In this document: positions 1-9,900 of the stretch, piece by piece
Numbering within the stretch: position 1 is the stretch's first letter
How the letters are laid out: the number at the start of each line of letters is the position of its first letter
NCBI GenBank assembly: GCA_020848935.1
Contig: JADLHF010000109.1
Coordinates: 1 to 37,237, forward strand
DNA from: Acetobacteraceae bacterium
Lineage (GTDB): Bacteria > Pseudomonadota > Alphaproteobacteria > Acetobacterales > Acetobacteraceae
Direction of reading: 5' to 3'
Length of the DNA stretch: 37,237 nucleotides
Translations under genes and position numbers: made by a program
The notes under the pieces: generated by a model
Database searches by the model: none
Told to the model about the DNA's origin: nothing
What the model saw: only the letters and a program-made list of their open reading frames with translations

Positions 1-1065
1 CTGCCCATGGCTGCCGGCGACAGTAATGGCCACGTGATTGCCCATCACCTGCGCCGCCACCTGCGTCAGCGCCTCGGCCTGGGTCGGGTTCACCTTGCCC
101 GGCATGATCGACGAGCCCGGCTCGTTCTCCGGCAGCCTCAGCTCCGCCAGCCCGCATCGCGGGCCGGAGCCCAGCAGCCGCACGTCGTTGCCGATCTTCA
201 TCAGCCCCGCCGCCAGGGCGTTCAGCGCGCCGGAGGCCGCGACAATGGCGTCGTGCGACGCCAGCGCCTCGAACTTGTCGGCGGCCGGCACGAAAGCCAG
301 CCCGGTCAGCGCCGACACCGCCTTCGCGAAGGCCGCATCGAAGCCCACCTTGGTATTCAGCCCGGTGCCCACCGCGGTTCCGCCCTGCGCCAGCTTGAGG
401 AGGTCACCCAGGCTCGCCTCCACCCGCGCCCTGCCCAGCGCCACCTGCGTGGCCCAGGCGCCGAATTCCTGGCCCAGCGTGATCGGCGTCGCGTCCTGCA
501 GATGCGTGCGGCCAACCTTGATGATCCCCGCGAAGGCCCGCGCCTTCTCCTCCAGCGCGCCATGCAGCGTCCCCAGCGCGGGCAGCAGCAGCCCGGTGAT
601 CTCGCGCACCGCGGCGATATGCATCGCGGTCGGAAAACTGTCGTTGGACGACTGGCCGCGATTGACGTGATCGTTCGGATGAACCGCCCGCTTGCCGCCC
701 AGCGCCGTGCCCAGCGCCGCGCTGGCACGGTTCGCGATCACCTCGTTGGCATTCATGTTGGTCTGGGTGCCGGACCCGGTCTGCCAGATCACCAGCGGAA
801 AATGGTCATCGAGCTTGCCGTCCGCCACCTCCAGCGCCGCCGCCACGATCGCCGCGCCCACCGTCGCGTCCAGCTCGCCAAGCGCGATGTTCGCCTGCGC
901 CGCCGCGGCCTTCTGCAGGCCGAAGGCATGGATCAGCGGCAGCGGCATGCGCTCCCCGCCAATGCGGAAATTCTCCAGGCTGCGCTGCGTCTGCGCGCCC
1001 CAATAGCGATCGGCCGGAACCTCCACCGGCCCCATGCTGTCATGCTCCGTGCGCGTGCCCACCAT
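1..1065 (-). CDS. fumC: Fumarate hydratase class II, N-terminal part (gene runs off the window)
   Basis: Class II fumarase of the TCA cycle, interconverting fumarate and (S)-malate; the family is a cytosolic, iron-independent homotetramer. The 355 codons seen carry the superfamily signature [11 protein letters not shown] near residue 320, plus GSGTQTNMN near residue 100 and [11 protein letters not shown] near residue 140, which contribute to the composite active site. The family is about 460 residues long, so roughly 105 C-terminal residues lie beyond position 1. Two in-frame ATGs occur at 1071 and 1065. The GGGAG motif touches the first and is 6 nt from the second, so 1065 is preferred. The gene points away from the divergent hypothetical at 1311 across a 245-bp gap. 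Confidence 0.96.
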   Translation of the reverse strand, partial: MVGTRTEHDSMGPVEVPADRYWGAQTQRSLENFRIGGERMPLPLIHAFGLQKAAAAQANIALGELDATVGAAIVAAALEVADGKLDDHFPLVIWQTGSGTQTNMNANEVIANRASAALGTALGGKRAVHPNDHVNRGQSSNDSFPTAMHIAAVREITGLLLPALGTLHGALEEKARAFAGIIKVGRTHLQDATPITLGQEFGAWATQVALGRARVEASLGDLLKLAQGGTAVGTGLNTKVGFDAAFAKAVSALTGLAFVPAADKFEALASHDAIVAASGALNALAAGLMKIGNDVRLLGSGPRCGLAELRLPENEPGSSIMPGKVNPTQAEALTQVAAQVMGNHVAITVAGSHGQ

Positions 1066-1248
1066 CGTCATCTCCCAACCCGGTTTCATGCAGTGGATAT
1101 GGTGATGGTTCGTCAGCCGGCCCGAACCACACGAAACCGCCACGCCCGGCCACCGCCAGGCCCGGCCACCACCAAGAACGTGACCCATGGCGCGCACCAT
1201 CACAACCCGCGCCGGATCGGTGTCCGATACGCCAGGCGCACGCGAATG

Positions 1249-1261
1249 CCGAAAATTTCGG
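1249..1261. repeat. 13-bp AT-rich palindrome in the fumC / 1311 intergenic region
   Basis: The perfect palindrome CCGAAAATTTCGG lies 13 bp upstream of the -35 hexamer of the predicted 1274-1302 promoter, so it could be an operator. The same 13 bases recur at the 3' end of the CoA-transferase coding region (about 24314-24328), where they encode residues, so the match may be chance. The rest of 1066-1310 shows only loose GGCCGGGC-type direct repeats. Confidence 0.35.
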
Positions 1262-1273
1262 AGAAAAATTTCC

Positions 1274-1302
1274 TTGCACCGCCACTGTCAGTTAGTTAGA
1301 AT
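1274..1302 (+). promoter_or_regulatory. Predicted sigma-70-type promoter just upstream of the 1311 ORF
   Basis: The -35 TTGCAC (1274-1279) and -10 TAGAAT (1297-1302) are separated by exactly 17 bp. The expected transcription start, about 7 nt past the -10, falls at 1309-1311, on or next to the ATG at 1311. No Shine-Dalgarno sequence precedes that ATG, which agrees with a leaderless mRNA. Confidence 0.55.
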
Positions 1303-1310
1303 ACCGGCAA

Positions 1311-1868
1311 ATGGATCCCCTCGCACCCCTTCCGGCCGCGCAACTCGCCACGCTCCGCAGCGCCTTCGCGGCCGCGGACGCGCCCTTCTGGCTGCCCGCC
1401 ACCCTGCACGCCCTCATCCTCGCCTGCCTCGACCGCCTGTTCGGCCGGCTGGAGCAACTCCTCCTGCTCTGGCAATCCGGCGACCTCCCGGCGCTCCCGC
1501 ACCGGGCCGCGCCGCTGCGCGCCCCGCGCCCGCCGGCGCCCCGCCACCAATCGCGCCCGTCCCGCCGCGCGCCCCATCGGTGCTGCCCGCCCACCTCCCA
1601 CGACACTGCGCCGAACCCCGGACAGGACGCGGCCCGCGCCGGCACCCCCGCGCGCCGCGCCGCCATGCCCTCGCCCCGCGCACGCCATCCCCTCATCCGC
1701 CCCGCCTCCCCTTGTCCACCCGCCTCCCCTTGTCCACCCACCCCCCTTGCCCGCCCACACCGCCATCCCGCCCGCGCGCCACCACCGATCCCCCCGCCGA
1801 TCCCCCCGCCGATCCCCCCGCCGATCCGCCGAAAATCCCCCCTCGCGGGTCGCGCAGGCGCGCCATGA
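1311..1868 (+). CDS. Hypothetical protein, conserved-looking N-terminus and Pro/Arg-rich tail
   Basis: 185 residues; function not recognised. Residues 1-65 look like a folded helical segment with a hydrophobic stretch (LHALILACLDRLFGRLEQLLLLWQSG). The remainder is Pro/Arg/Ala-rich low complexity and ends in four PPI-type repeats encoded by a 12-bp tandem repeat near 1785-1828; a 17-bp direct repeat occurs near 1706-1740. Small proteins of this style, with a conserved head and a basic proline-rich tail, are my recollection for Acetobacteraceae, not a checked match. The start is supported by a promoter placing the RNA start almost at the ATG. The tail could be untranslated drift if a frameshift exists; the head is the better-supported part. 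Confidence 0.55.
   Translation: MDPLAPLPAAQLATLRSAFAAADAPFWLPATLHALILACLDRLFGRLEQLLLLWQSGDLPALPHRAAPLRAPRPPAPRHQSRPSRRAPHRCCPPTSHDTAPNPGQDAARAGTPARRAAMPSPRARHPLIRPASPCPPASPCPPTPLARPHRHPARAPPPIPPPIPPPIPPPIRRKSPLAGRAGAP
1785..1828. repeat. 12-bp tandem repeat encoding PPI units
   Basis: About three and a half copies of the unit CCGATCCCCCCG in tandem near the 3' end of the 1311 ORF. The unit length is a multiple of three, so copy-number change would lengthen or shorten the proline-rich tail without changing frame. Confidence 0.7.
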
Positions 1869-1931
1869 ATGTTACGATATCGGAATATTTATCCACCTCC
1901 CGCCGCCACGCCCCCTGGGCTAGGCTGCGCC

Positions 1932-2390
1932 ATGATCGCAAGCGCCAAGCTCCCGCCGCGTGCCGCCCTCCTGCTCGGCGCCGCCGGGTTGCTCCCCACC
2001 CTGGCGGCCCTCGGCGTGCTGCTGCTGGCCCGCCGCCCGGAACAGGACATCGCCTTCCGCGCCGCCGCCACCTACGGCGCGGTGATCCTGAGCTTCCTCG
2101 GCGGCGCCTGGTGGGGCCTCGCCGCCGCCCGCGGCCACCCCCGCGACCTCGCCTGGTGGCTCGGCCTCGCGGTGCTGCCCTCCCTGGCCGCCTGGGGGGT
2201 CGTGTTCGCGCTCACCCCGCTGGCCGTCGCCGTGCTCTCCGGCCTGTTCCTGGCCGCCCTCTGGGTGGACCGCGAACTGGCCCGCCGCTTCGTGGCGCCG
2301 CCATGGTGGCTGTCGATGCGCCTGCCGCTGTCGCTCTGCATGGCCGGGCTGCACATGATGATCGCCGTCGTCCGCGTGGTGCGGGCATGA
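1932..2390 (+). CDS. DUF3429-type inner-membrane protein
   Basis: 152-residue membrane protein of unknown function. It shows about five hydrophobic segments: LLGAAGLLPTLAALGVLLLA, then AAATYGAVILSFLGGAWWG, WWLGLAVLPSLAAWGVVFAL, LAVAVLSGLFLAALWV, and a C-terminal helix. The ILSFLGGAWWG segment with the following charged/Trp stretch is characteristic of the DUF3429 family (from memory). Upstream in-frame codons exist back to 1869, but the ATG at 1932 begins a normal basic N-terminus before the first membrane segment. Its stop overlaps the ATG of the next gene (ATGA, 2387-2390), implying co-translation with the hydrolase. Confidence 0.75.
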   Translation: MIASAKLPPRAALLLGAAGLLPTLAALGVLLLARRPEQDIAFRAAATYGAVILSFLGGAWWGLAAARGHPRDLAWWLGLAVLPSLAAWGVVFALTPLAVAVLSGLFLAALWVDRELARRFVAPPWWLSMRLPLSLCMAGLHMMIAVVRVVRA

Positions 2391-3496
2391 CCCCGCTTCC
2401 CGCAGCCTTGCTGCACCCGGACGTGCGGTCGCGCATCCTGCCCGGCATCAACGGCCTGGACATGCACATCCTGGAGGCCGGCAGTCCCGACGCCCCCCTG
2501 CTCCTGCTCCTGCACGGCTTCCCCGAACTCGCCTGGTCCTGGCGCGCCGTCCTGCCCGCCCTCGCCCGCGCCGGCTATCACGTCGTCGCCCCGGACCAGC
2601 GCGGCTACGGCCGCACCACCGGGTGGCTCGCCGACTATGACGCCGACCTCGCCCCCTATCGCATGGCCAACCTCGCGCGCGACGCCTTCGGCCTGGTCCG
2701 CGCCCTCGGCCATGACAGCGTCGCCTGCGTCGTCGGCCATGATTTCGGCGCCTCCGTCGCGGCCTGGAGCGCCCTGCTCCGCCCGGATTTCCACCGCGCG
2801 GTCGTGCTGATGAGCGCCCCCTTCACCGGCCCCCCGGCCCTGCCGGCCCCGCCGGCACCGGACATCGACTCCGCCCTCGCCGCCCTGCCGCGCCCGCGAA
2901 AGCACTACCAGCGCTATTACGCCACCCGCTCCGCCAACGCCGACATGACCGGCGCCGCCCAGGGCCTGCCGGCCTTCCTGCGCGCCTACTACCACCACAA
3001 ATCCGCCGACTGGCCGGGCAACACCCCCATCCCCCTCGCCGGCTGGACCGCCGGGGAACTGGCCAAACTGCCGACCTATTACGTCATGGACCTGGCCGCC
3101 GACATGGCCGCCACCGTCGCCGCCGAGATGCCCAGCGCCGACCAGATCGCCGCCTGCCGCTGGCTCACCGAACCCGAACTCGCGGTCTACGTGGAAGAAT
3201 TCGCCCGCACCGGCTTCCAGGGCGGGCTGAACTGGTACCGCTGCCGCTTCGCGCCACACCTGCTCGCCGAACAGCAGCTCTTCGCCGGCCGCACCATCGA
3301 CATCCCGGCCCTGTTCCTCGCCGGCCGCCACGACTGGGGCATCCAGCAATCCCCCGGCGCCCTCGCCCGCATGCGGCAGCACGCCTTCACCAACATGGGC
3401 CCGCCCGTGCTGATCGACGGCGCCGGCCACTGGGTGCAACAGGAACAGCCCGCGGCGGTGGCGGCGGCGCTGCTGGCCTTCCTCGGCCGGGCCTAG
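2387..3496 (+). CDS. Alpha/beta hydrolase, epoxide-hydrolase-like
   Basis: 369-residue alpha/beta-hydrolase-fold enzyme. Visible motifs: oxyanion-hole HGFPELAWSW near residue 42, DQRGYGRT, and the nucleophile elbow VGHDFGAS with Asp119 where serine hydrolases have Ser. NWYR near residue 280 probably carries a cap-domain Tyr; AGRHDWG carries the acid, and GAGHWVQQEQP near the C-terminus carries the catalytic His. An Asp nucleophile with cap tyrosines is the pattern of soluble epoxide hydrolases (epoxide to diol via an ester intermediate). Haloalkane dehalogenase is the main alternative, but its halide-binding Trp after the nucleophile is absent (Phe here). The substrate cannot be told. The ATG overlaps the upstream stop by 4 bp, and the gene ends 1 bp from the convergent bcp stop. 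Confidence 0.85.
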   Translation: MTPLPAALLHPDVRSRILPGINGLDMHILEAGSPDAPLLLLLHGFPELAWSWRAVLPALARAGYHVVAPDQRGYGRTTGWLADYDADLAPYRMANLARDAFGLVRALGHDSVACVVGHDFGASVAAWSALLRPDFHRAVVLMSAPFTGPPALPAPPAPDIDSALAALPRPRKHYQRYYATRSANADMTGAAQGLPAFLRAYYHHKSADWPGNTPIPLAGWTAGELAKLPTYYVMDLAADMAATVAAEMPSADQIAACRWLTEPELAVYVEEFARTGFQGGLNWYRCRFAPHLLAEQQLFAGRTIDIPALFLAGRHDWGIQQSPGALARMRQHAFTNMGPPVLIDGAGHWVQQEQPAAVAAALLAFLGRA

Positions 3497-3497
3497 G

Positions 3498-3959
3498 CTA
3501 TGTCAGCGCCGCGGCCGCGGCCATCACCTCGGCGGCATGGCCGTCCACCTTGACCTTGCGCCAGGCGCGGGCGATGCGGCCCTTGGCATCGATCAGGAAG
3601 GTCGAGCGTTCGATGCCCATATAGGTGCGGCCATACATCGATTTCTCCACCCACACGCCATAGGCGGTCGCCACGTCATGGTCGGGGTCGGCGGCCAGCG
3701 GAAAGGTCAGGTTGTGCTTCTTGGCGAATTTCTCGATCGGCGCCATCGCATCGGGCGACACGCCGATCACCGCGATATCCCCGAACCGCGGCAGCGATTC
3801 CTCGAACGCACAGGCCTCCCTGGTGCAGCCCGGCGTATCCGCCTTGGGATAGAAATACAGCACGAACGGCTTGCCCCTCTGGCCCGCCAGGCTGACGGTC
3901 CGCCCGAAGCTGGCGGCCATGCTGAAGTCGGGGGCCTTGTCGCCGTCCGAGACGCTCAT
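3498..3959 (-). CDS. bcp: Thioredoxin-dependent peroxiredoxin, Bcp/PrxQ type
   Basis: 153-residue peroxiredoxin that reduces hydrogen peroxide and alkyl hydroperoxides with electrons from thioredoxin, in the cytoplasm. The active-site segment FYPKADTPGCTREAC places the peroxidatic Cys at 45 and a resolving Cys at 50, the five-residue spacing typical of atypical two-Cys BCP/PrxQ enzymes. SPD and the later STFLID segment also match the family, and the length is normal. The start ATG lies inside the end of glnE (4-bp overlap 3956-3959), so it is translated from the same mRNA. Its stop is 1 bp from the stop of the convergent hydrolase. Confidence 0.95.
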   Translation of the reverse strand: MSVSDGDKAPDFSMAASFGRTVSLAGQRGKPFVLYFYPKADTPGCTREACAFEESLPRFGDIAVIGVSPDAMAPIEKFAKKHNLTFPLAADPDHDVATAYGVWVEKSMYGRTYMGIERSTFLIDAKGRIARAWRKVKVDGHAAEVMAAAAALT

Positions 3960-6900
3960 GCTTCGCTCTCTCCAACGTGGCGCGTGAACTCCGCGCGCAC
4001 CTGTTGCGCCAGTTCCGCCAAGGTGGCGTGCAATTGCGCCACGTCAACCGACGGCGCGCCGGCCGCGGCCGCGGCACGGATCAGGGCGGCGGCCGCGGCC
4101 TCGGACAGCTTCTCCGCCGGCTGGCGGCCATAGGTGATGCGCAGCATCCCCTGGACCGTGCGCCAGATCCGGTCGGCACGGATCAGCAGCGCGGCATCCT
4201 CCGCCGGCAGCTTCCCGGCATCGCGCAACCGGGCCAGCGCGATGCGGGTGGTCGGCACGGCCGGCAGCGCATCGGCATGGACCAGTTGCAGCACCTGGGC
4301 GATGAACTCCACCTCGATCTGCCCGCCCGGCCGCAGCTTCACGTCCCACGGCCCGCCGGGCGGCAGGTCGCGCAGCAGCCGGGCGCGCATGGCGGCGGCA
4401 TCGGCGCGGATGCGGGCCGGCTCGCCGGCGCCGGCGATCGCCGCGGCAATCGCCGCCTGCACCCGCCCGCGCAGCTTCGACGGCCCGGCAATCACCCGCG
4501 CGCGGGTCAGCGCCATGCGCTCCCAGGTCCAGGCGCCGCCCTCGCCCGCCCCGGCCGCGCCGTGATAGCGCTCGAAGGCCGCCAGCGAGACGGCCACCGG
4601 CCCCTTGTTGCCCGACGGGCGCAGCCGCATGTCCACGGCATACATCGGCCCCTCGGCATCCGGCGCGGTGACGGCGGCGATGTAGGCGTGCACGGCGCGG
4701 ATGAACCACTGGCTGGCCGCCAGCGCGCGGGCCGGCGGGCGCGCCGTGCTCTGCGTCACCCCCTCGGGGTGGTCGTACACCAGCATCATGTCCAGGTCCG
4801 AGCCGGCCATCATCTCCCGCCCGCCGGCCTTGCCCAGGATCACCAGCGCCATCCCCCCGCCGCGCACCCGGCCGAAGCGGATCGCGAAATCGTCCAGCAC
4901 CAGCGGCAACAGGGCGGCCAGCGCCGCCTCGGCCAGGGCGCTGCGCAGCAGCCCGGCGGCATCGGCATCCAGCCGCCCCTCCATGGTGGCCAGCGCCAGC
5001 GCGAACTCCTCCTCGCGCACCGTGGCGCGGATGATCGAGATGGCGTCCTCCAGCACCCGCGCATCGCCCAGCCGCATGCGCAGCAGCCGGGCGTAGTCGT
5101 CATGCTCGGCGGGATCGAGCAGGCCTTCGAGCGCGGCCGGCGTGCGCGCCAGATAGTCGGCCAGCACCGGGGCGGCACCCAGCACCCCGGCCACGCGGTC
5201 CAGCAGCGCCGGGTTGCGCTGGAACAGCGACAGCAGCTGCACCCCGGCCGGCAGCCGGGCGACGAAGCTGTCCCAGCGCGCGAACGCGATATCCGGCTGG
5301 GCCTGGCGGGCCAGGGCGGCGAGCAGCCCGGGCAGCACCTGGTCCATCAGCTCCTGCGAGCGCGGCGAGCGCAGCGCGCGCGCCCGCCCGGCCTTCCAGG
5401 CACGCACCGCGGCGACGATGCGATCGGTCTCGCGAAAGCCCAGCCCGGCCAGGCTGGCCACCGTCTCGGCCGGCGGCGCGCCGACGCCGCGGAAATCCAG
5501 CACCAGCCCGGCGGGCGCCAGCTCGGGGATCTCCTCGAACACCGCGCCATAGGCGGTGCGCACGCGGGCCATGTGGCGCAGCAGCGCCTCGGCAAAGGCG
5601 GCGGCATCGGGATAGCCCATGAACACCGCGAAGGCATCCAGCTGGGCCGGCCGTTCCGGCAGGGAATGGATCTGGCGGTCCTGCACCATCTGCAACCGGT
5701 GCTCGACCCGGCGCAGGAAGCGATAGGCGGCGGCCAGCTCGCCGGCGGTGCGGCGCGGGATGTGGCCGGCCCGCACCAGCAGGCGCAGCGCCTCGATCGT
5801 GCGCAGCACCCGCAACCCCGGGTCGCGCCCGCCCCAGACCAGTTGCAGCGACTGGGCGAGGAACTCCACCTCGCGGATGCCGCCCTGGCCCAGCTTGACG
5901 TTGTGGCCGAGCACGCGGGCCACCGGATCGGCCTCGGCGCTGTCGCGGAAGCCCTTGTGGTCGTCGATGCGCCGCTTCATGGCGTGGATATCGGCCACGG
6001 CGGCGAAATCCAGGTGGCGGCGCCAGATGAACGGGCGGATCTCGTCGAGGAAGGCATGGCCAAGCGCGAGGTCGCCGGCCACCGGCCGCGCCTTCAGCAT
6101 GGCCGCGCGCTCCCAGTTCTGGCCCATGCTCTCATAGTACGCGATCGCCGCCGGCAGGGCGATGCAGGACGGGGTGGCCGCCGGGTCCGGCCGCAGGCGC
6201 AGATCGGTGCGGAAGACGTAGCCGTCGGCGTCGCGCGCCTCCATCAAGGTGACAAGATTGCGTGCCATGCGGGTGTAGAATGCAACCGCTGCGTCGCCGT
6301 GATAGACTCCGGCGGCTGGGTCATGGATCAGGATGACGTCGACATCGCTGGAATAGTTCAGTTCGCGCGCGCCCAGCTTGCCCATGCCGAGCACGGTGAA
6401 GCCGCAGGCCTCGCCCGGCGCGGCGCGGCGCGGCAGGCGCAGTTCCCCGGCATCGTGGGCGGCGCGCAGCAGATGCGCGACCGACAGGGAAAGAGCGACC
6501 TCGGCAAGCTCGGACAGCGCGGCCGTGACCCGGTCCAGCGGCCAGAGCCCGCCGATATCGGCCAGCGCCACCGCCAGCGCCACGGCGCGCTTGGCCGCGC
6601 GCAGCCGGGCGGCCAGCTCGGCGCGGCCGATGGTGGGCCGGATGCGGGCCAGCCCGGCCATGGCGCCGGCCACCACCGCCGCCGGGCCGTGGCGCACGGC
6701 GCGGCGCAGGGCGGCGGATTCGCGGATGGCGAGATCGGCCAGGAACGGCGAATTGCCGCCCAGTGCGGCCAGCATCGCCTGCCCCGCGGGGTCGCGGGTC
6801 AGCCGCGCCTCGGTGCGGCCAAGCTCGGCGAAACGCTCCACCAGCCGCGCGCCGGCATCGGCATCGGCGGGCTGGGGCCAGGTGCCGGAGAGCAGGGCGG

Positions 6901-6967
6901 GGCCGTAGTGCCGCGGCGGGCCAACACGCGGCAGGTCGGGACGCGGCGATGGTGCGGAATTGGGCAT
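3956..6967 (-). CDS. glnE: Bifunctional glutamine synthetase adenylyltransferase / adenylyl-removing enzyme
   Basis: 1003-residue GlnE, which adenylylates glutamine synthetase to switch it off when nitrogen is plentiful and deadenylylates it by phosphorolysis when nitrogen is scarce, under PII control. Both nucleotidyltransferase domains are intact. The N-terminal adenylyl-removing domain has GMGKLGARELNYSSDVDVI near residue 195. The C-terminal adenylyltransferase domain has LGKAGGREMMAGSDLDMM near residue 710. In each, the G-S/SDxD residues bind the metal and nucleotide. Helical HD-like regions follow each domain. The length agrees with alphaproteobacterial GlnE. It is the first gene of a pair with bcp; its start is only 17 bp from the start of the divergent AsmA-like gene. 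Confidence 0.97.
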   Translation of the reverse strand: MPNSAPSPRPDLPRVGPPRHYGPALLSGTWPQPADADAGARLVERFAELGRTEARLTRDPAGQAMLAALGGNSPFLADLAIRESAALRRAVRHGPAAVVAGAMAGLARIRPTIGRAELAARLRAAKRAVALAVALADIGGLWPLDRVTAALSELAEVALSLSVAHLLRAAHDAGELRLPRRAAPGEACGFTVLGMGKLGARELNYSSDVDVILIHDPAAGVYHGDAAVAFYTRMARNLVTLMEARDADGYVFRTDLRLRPDPAATPSCIALPAAIAYYESMGQNWERAAMLKARPVAGDLALGHAFLDEIRPFIWRRHLDFAAVADIHAMKRRIDDHKGFRDSAEADPVARVLGHNVKLGQGGIREVEFLAQSLQLVWGGRDPGLRVLRTIEALRLLVRAGHIPRRTAGELAAAYRFLRRVEHRLQMVQDRQIHSLPERPAQLDAFAVFMGYPDAAAFAEALLRHMARVRTAYGAVFEEIPELAPAGLVLDFRGVGAPPAETVASLAGLGFRETDRIVAAVRAWKAGRARALRSPRSQELMDQVLPGLLAALARQAQPDIAFARWDSFVARLPAGVQLLSLFQRNPALLDRVAGVLGAAPVLADYLARTPAALEGLLDPAEHDDYARLLRMRLGDARVLEDAISIIRATVREEEFALALATMEGRLDADAAGLLRSALAEAALAALLPLVLDDFAIRFGRVRGGGMALVILGKAGGREMMAGSDLDMMLVYDHPEGVTQSTARPPARALAASQWFIRAVHAYIAAVTAPDAEGPMYAVDMRLRPSGNKGPVAVSLAAFERYHGAAGAGEGGAWTWERMALTRARVIAGPSKLRGRVQAAIAAAIAGAGEPARIRADAAAMRARLLRDLPPGGPWDVKLRPGGQIEVEFIAQVLQLVHADALPAVPTTRIALARLRDAGKLPAEDAALLIRADRIWRTVQGMLRITYGRQPAEKLSEAAAAALIRAAAAAGAPSVDVAQLHATLAELAQQVRAEFTRHVGESEA

Positions 6968-6984
6968 GACCGCGCAGGCTGGCC

Positions 6985-9900
6985 ATGCGCCGGGTGATCG
7001 GTCAAGCCGCCGGCCGGGCGGCGTTGTTGCTGCACCGCCTGCTGCATGCCGCCCAGTTGCTGGCGCTGCTGGCGGTGGTCGGGCTGGCGGCGCTGGCGTG
7101 GCGGCTGGACCAGGGACCGCTGGTGCTGCCGCGGCTGGCGGAGGAGCTGGCGGCGCAGGCCAACCGCCACATCGCGCCGCTGCGCCTGGAGATCGGCGAG
7201 GCGGCGCTGGTGTGGCAGGGGTTTCGCCACGGGGCCGACCGGCCGCTGGAGATCCGCGCCAGCGACCTGGCGGTGTACGCTGCCGATGGCCGGCGCGTGG
7301 CCCTGGTGCCGCAGGTGAACCTGTCGCTGTCGCTGCGCGCGCTGGCGGGCGGACGGATCGCGCCGCGCAGCCTGTTGGTGCAGGGGGCCAGCGTGCGGGC
7401 GCTGCGGCGCGAGGATGGCTCGCTGGCGGTGGATTTCAGCGGTGGCGGCAGCCCCGAGCCCACGGCTGGCGCGCCGCCCGGCCGCCCGGCGGATTTCGCC
7501 TGGCTGCTCCGGGCGCTGGCGCAACCGCCCGGCGAGGTGGCGGAGGGGCAGGCCGGGCTGCTGAGCCAGGTGCGGCGGTTGCGGCTGCGCGATATCGACG
7601 TGGTGGTGCAGGACCAGGCGCTGGGGCTGCGCTGGCGCGCGCACAAGCTGGAGCTGGACCTGACCCGGCAGGGCGAGGGCGGGGTGGAGGGAACGGCGGC
7701 GCTGGAACTGGCGGCGGGCGGGCAGGTTCTACCGGTCAGCGGGCGACTCAGCCTGCCGGCCGCAGGGCGGAAGCGCGACGCGGCGCTGGACGTGGCGGCG
7801 ACGCTGGACAGCGTGGTCCCGGCGGATTTCGCGGCCCTGGCACCGGCCTTCGCGCCGCTGGCCGCGGTGCAGGCGCCGGTGACGCTGACCGCGACGGCCG
7901 AGCTGGGCGCCGACCTGGTGCCGCGGCATGGCCGGTTGCTGGCGCGCATGGCGGCTGGGCGGCTGCACATCGCGCGCGGCAGCATCCCGGTTTCCGGCGG
8001 CCGCGCCGTGATCGAGGGCACGCGCGAGGAGATGCGGCTGGATTTGCAGCGGCTGGAGCTGCCGGGGCCGGCGGACGGGTCGCCGACGATCGTCACCGGC
8101 ACCGCATCGCTGCGGCCGCAGGCGGGGATGCTGGCCGCGACGCTGGACCTGCGGCTGGACCAGGTGGGTTTCGCCCACCTGGCGACGCTGTGGCCGGATG
8201 GGGTGGGCGGGCCGGGCGCCAAGCCGTGGATCACCGGCAACATCACCGCCGGCACGGCGCACGACCTGCGGCTGCACCTGCGGCTGGTGGCGGCGGCCGA
8301 CCTGTCGGATGGCGCGGTGACCGCGCTGACCGGCACGGTGGCGGCACAGGACATGGTGGTGCACTGGCTGCGCCCGGTGCCGCCGGCCGAGGGGGTGGCG
8401 GCCCGGCTGGACTTCGTGTCGGCCGACGAGATCGAGGTCACCCTGCTGGGCGGCGCCCAGGGGGCGCTGGTGCTGAGCGGCGGGCGGGTGACGCTGACCG
8501 GGCTGGCGCGGCGCGACCAGTATGCCACCGTGTCCGTGGACATGGCCGGGCCGGTGACCGAGCTGATCGGCGTGCTGAACCACCCGCGGGTGAACCTGTT
8601 GAGCCGGCGGCCGATTCCGATGCGCAACCCGGCGGGGCAGGTGGAGGGGCGGCTGGTGGTGCTGGCGCTGCCGCTGGAGAACGACCTGACGCTGGAGGAT
8701 GTGCGACTGTCGGCGGTGGGGCGGCTGAGCGGGCTGGCGCTGGGCGGGATCGCCGCCGGGCGGGACCTGACCGGTGGGGAATTGAGCTTCGAGGCCGGCA
8801 ATGACGGGCTGCGCATGCGCGGGACGGCGGCGCTGGCGGGGATCGCCACGCAGCTGGCGGTGGAGATGGATTTCACCGACGGCCCGCCGGCGCAGGTGAT
8901 CCAGACGGTGACGCTGGCGGGCACCGCCGAGGCGGCGCAGCTGGTGGCGCTGGGGCTGGACACGCCGGAACTGGCGCTGACGGGCAGCGCGGCGCTGAAG
9001 CTCGACCTGGTGGGGCGGCGCAGCGGGCGCACCGAGATCGCGGTGCGCGCCGATCTCGCGCGGTTGGCGCTGCGGGCCGACCGGCTCAACTGGGCCAAGC
9101 CGGCGGGGCGGCCGGCGCTGGCCGAGGCGCAGCTGGTGCTGGAGCGCGAGCGGCTGGCCAGCGTGGACAAGATACGCATCGAGGGCGAGGGCGTGTCGGT
9201 CCAGGCGGCACTGGCGATACCGCGCAGTGCGCCGCGGCGGCTGGTGCTGAGCCGGGCGGTGCTGGCGCCGGGCAGCGATGTGCAGGGCGAGATCGTGTGG
9301 CCGCGCGGCGAGGGCCAGCCGTGGACGGTGCGGCTGTCGGGTGCGGGCCTGGATATCAGCGGGGAGATGGCGCGCAAGAAGGCGCCGGGCGAGGCGGTGC
9401 GCGGCCCGCCGTGGAACGCCGAGCTGCGGGTGGAGCGGCTGGTGCTGGGCGCAGGCCGCTTCCTGTCCGCGGTGCAGGCGCGCAGCGACAATGACGGGCT
9501 GGTGACGCGCAACGCGCGGGTGACCGGGCGGGCTGGCGGGGGGGCGTTCGAGCTGTCGATCCTGCCGTCGGGCCTGCCGCGCCAGCGCAGCCTGACGATC
9601 ACCGCGCGGGATGCCGGGGCGTTGCTGGCGGCGCTGGACGTGATGGACGACATGCGCGGCGGCGTCATGCGGCTGACCGCCAGCTACGACGATGCGCGGC
9701 CGGGCCATCCGCTGTCGGGCACCGCCGAGGTGGCGGATTTCGGCATGCGCAACGCGCCGGCGATCGGCAAGCTGCTGCAGGCGATCACGGTGGTGGGCGC
9801 GGTGGAGGCGTTCAGCGGGCCCGACCTGCGCTTCACCCGGCTGGTGGCGCCGTTCCGCTTTGCCGGCGAGGTGGTGGAGCTGCACGATGCGCGGGCCTTC

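Noticed and set aside
3977..6997. Very long plus-strand open frame opposite glnE
   Set aside because: It mirrors glnE with Arg/Gly/His-rich, motif-free translation, the expected shadow of a GC-rich gene; GlnE motifs are clear on the minus strand.
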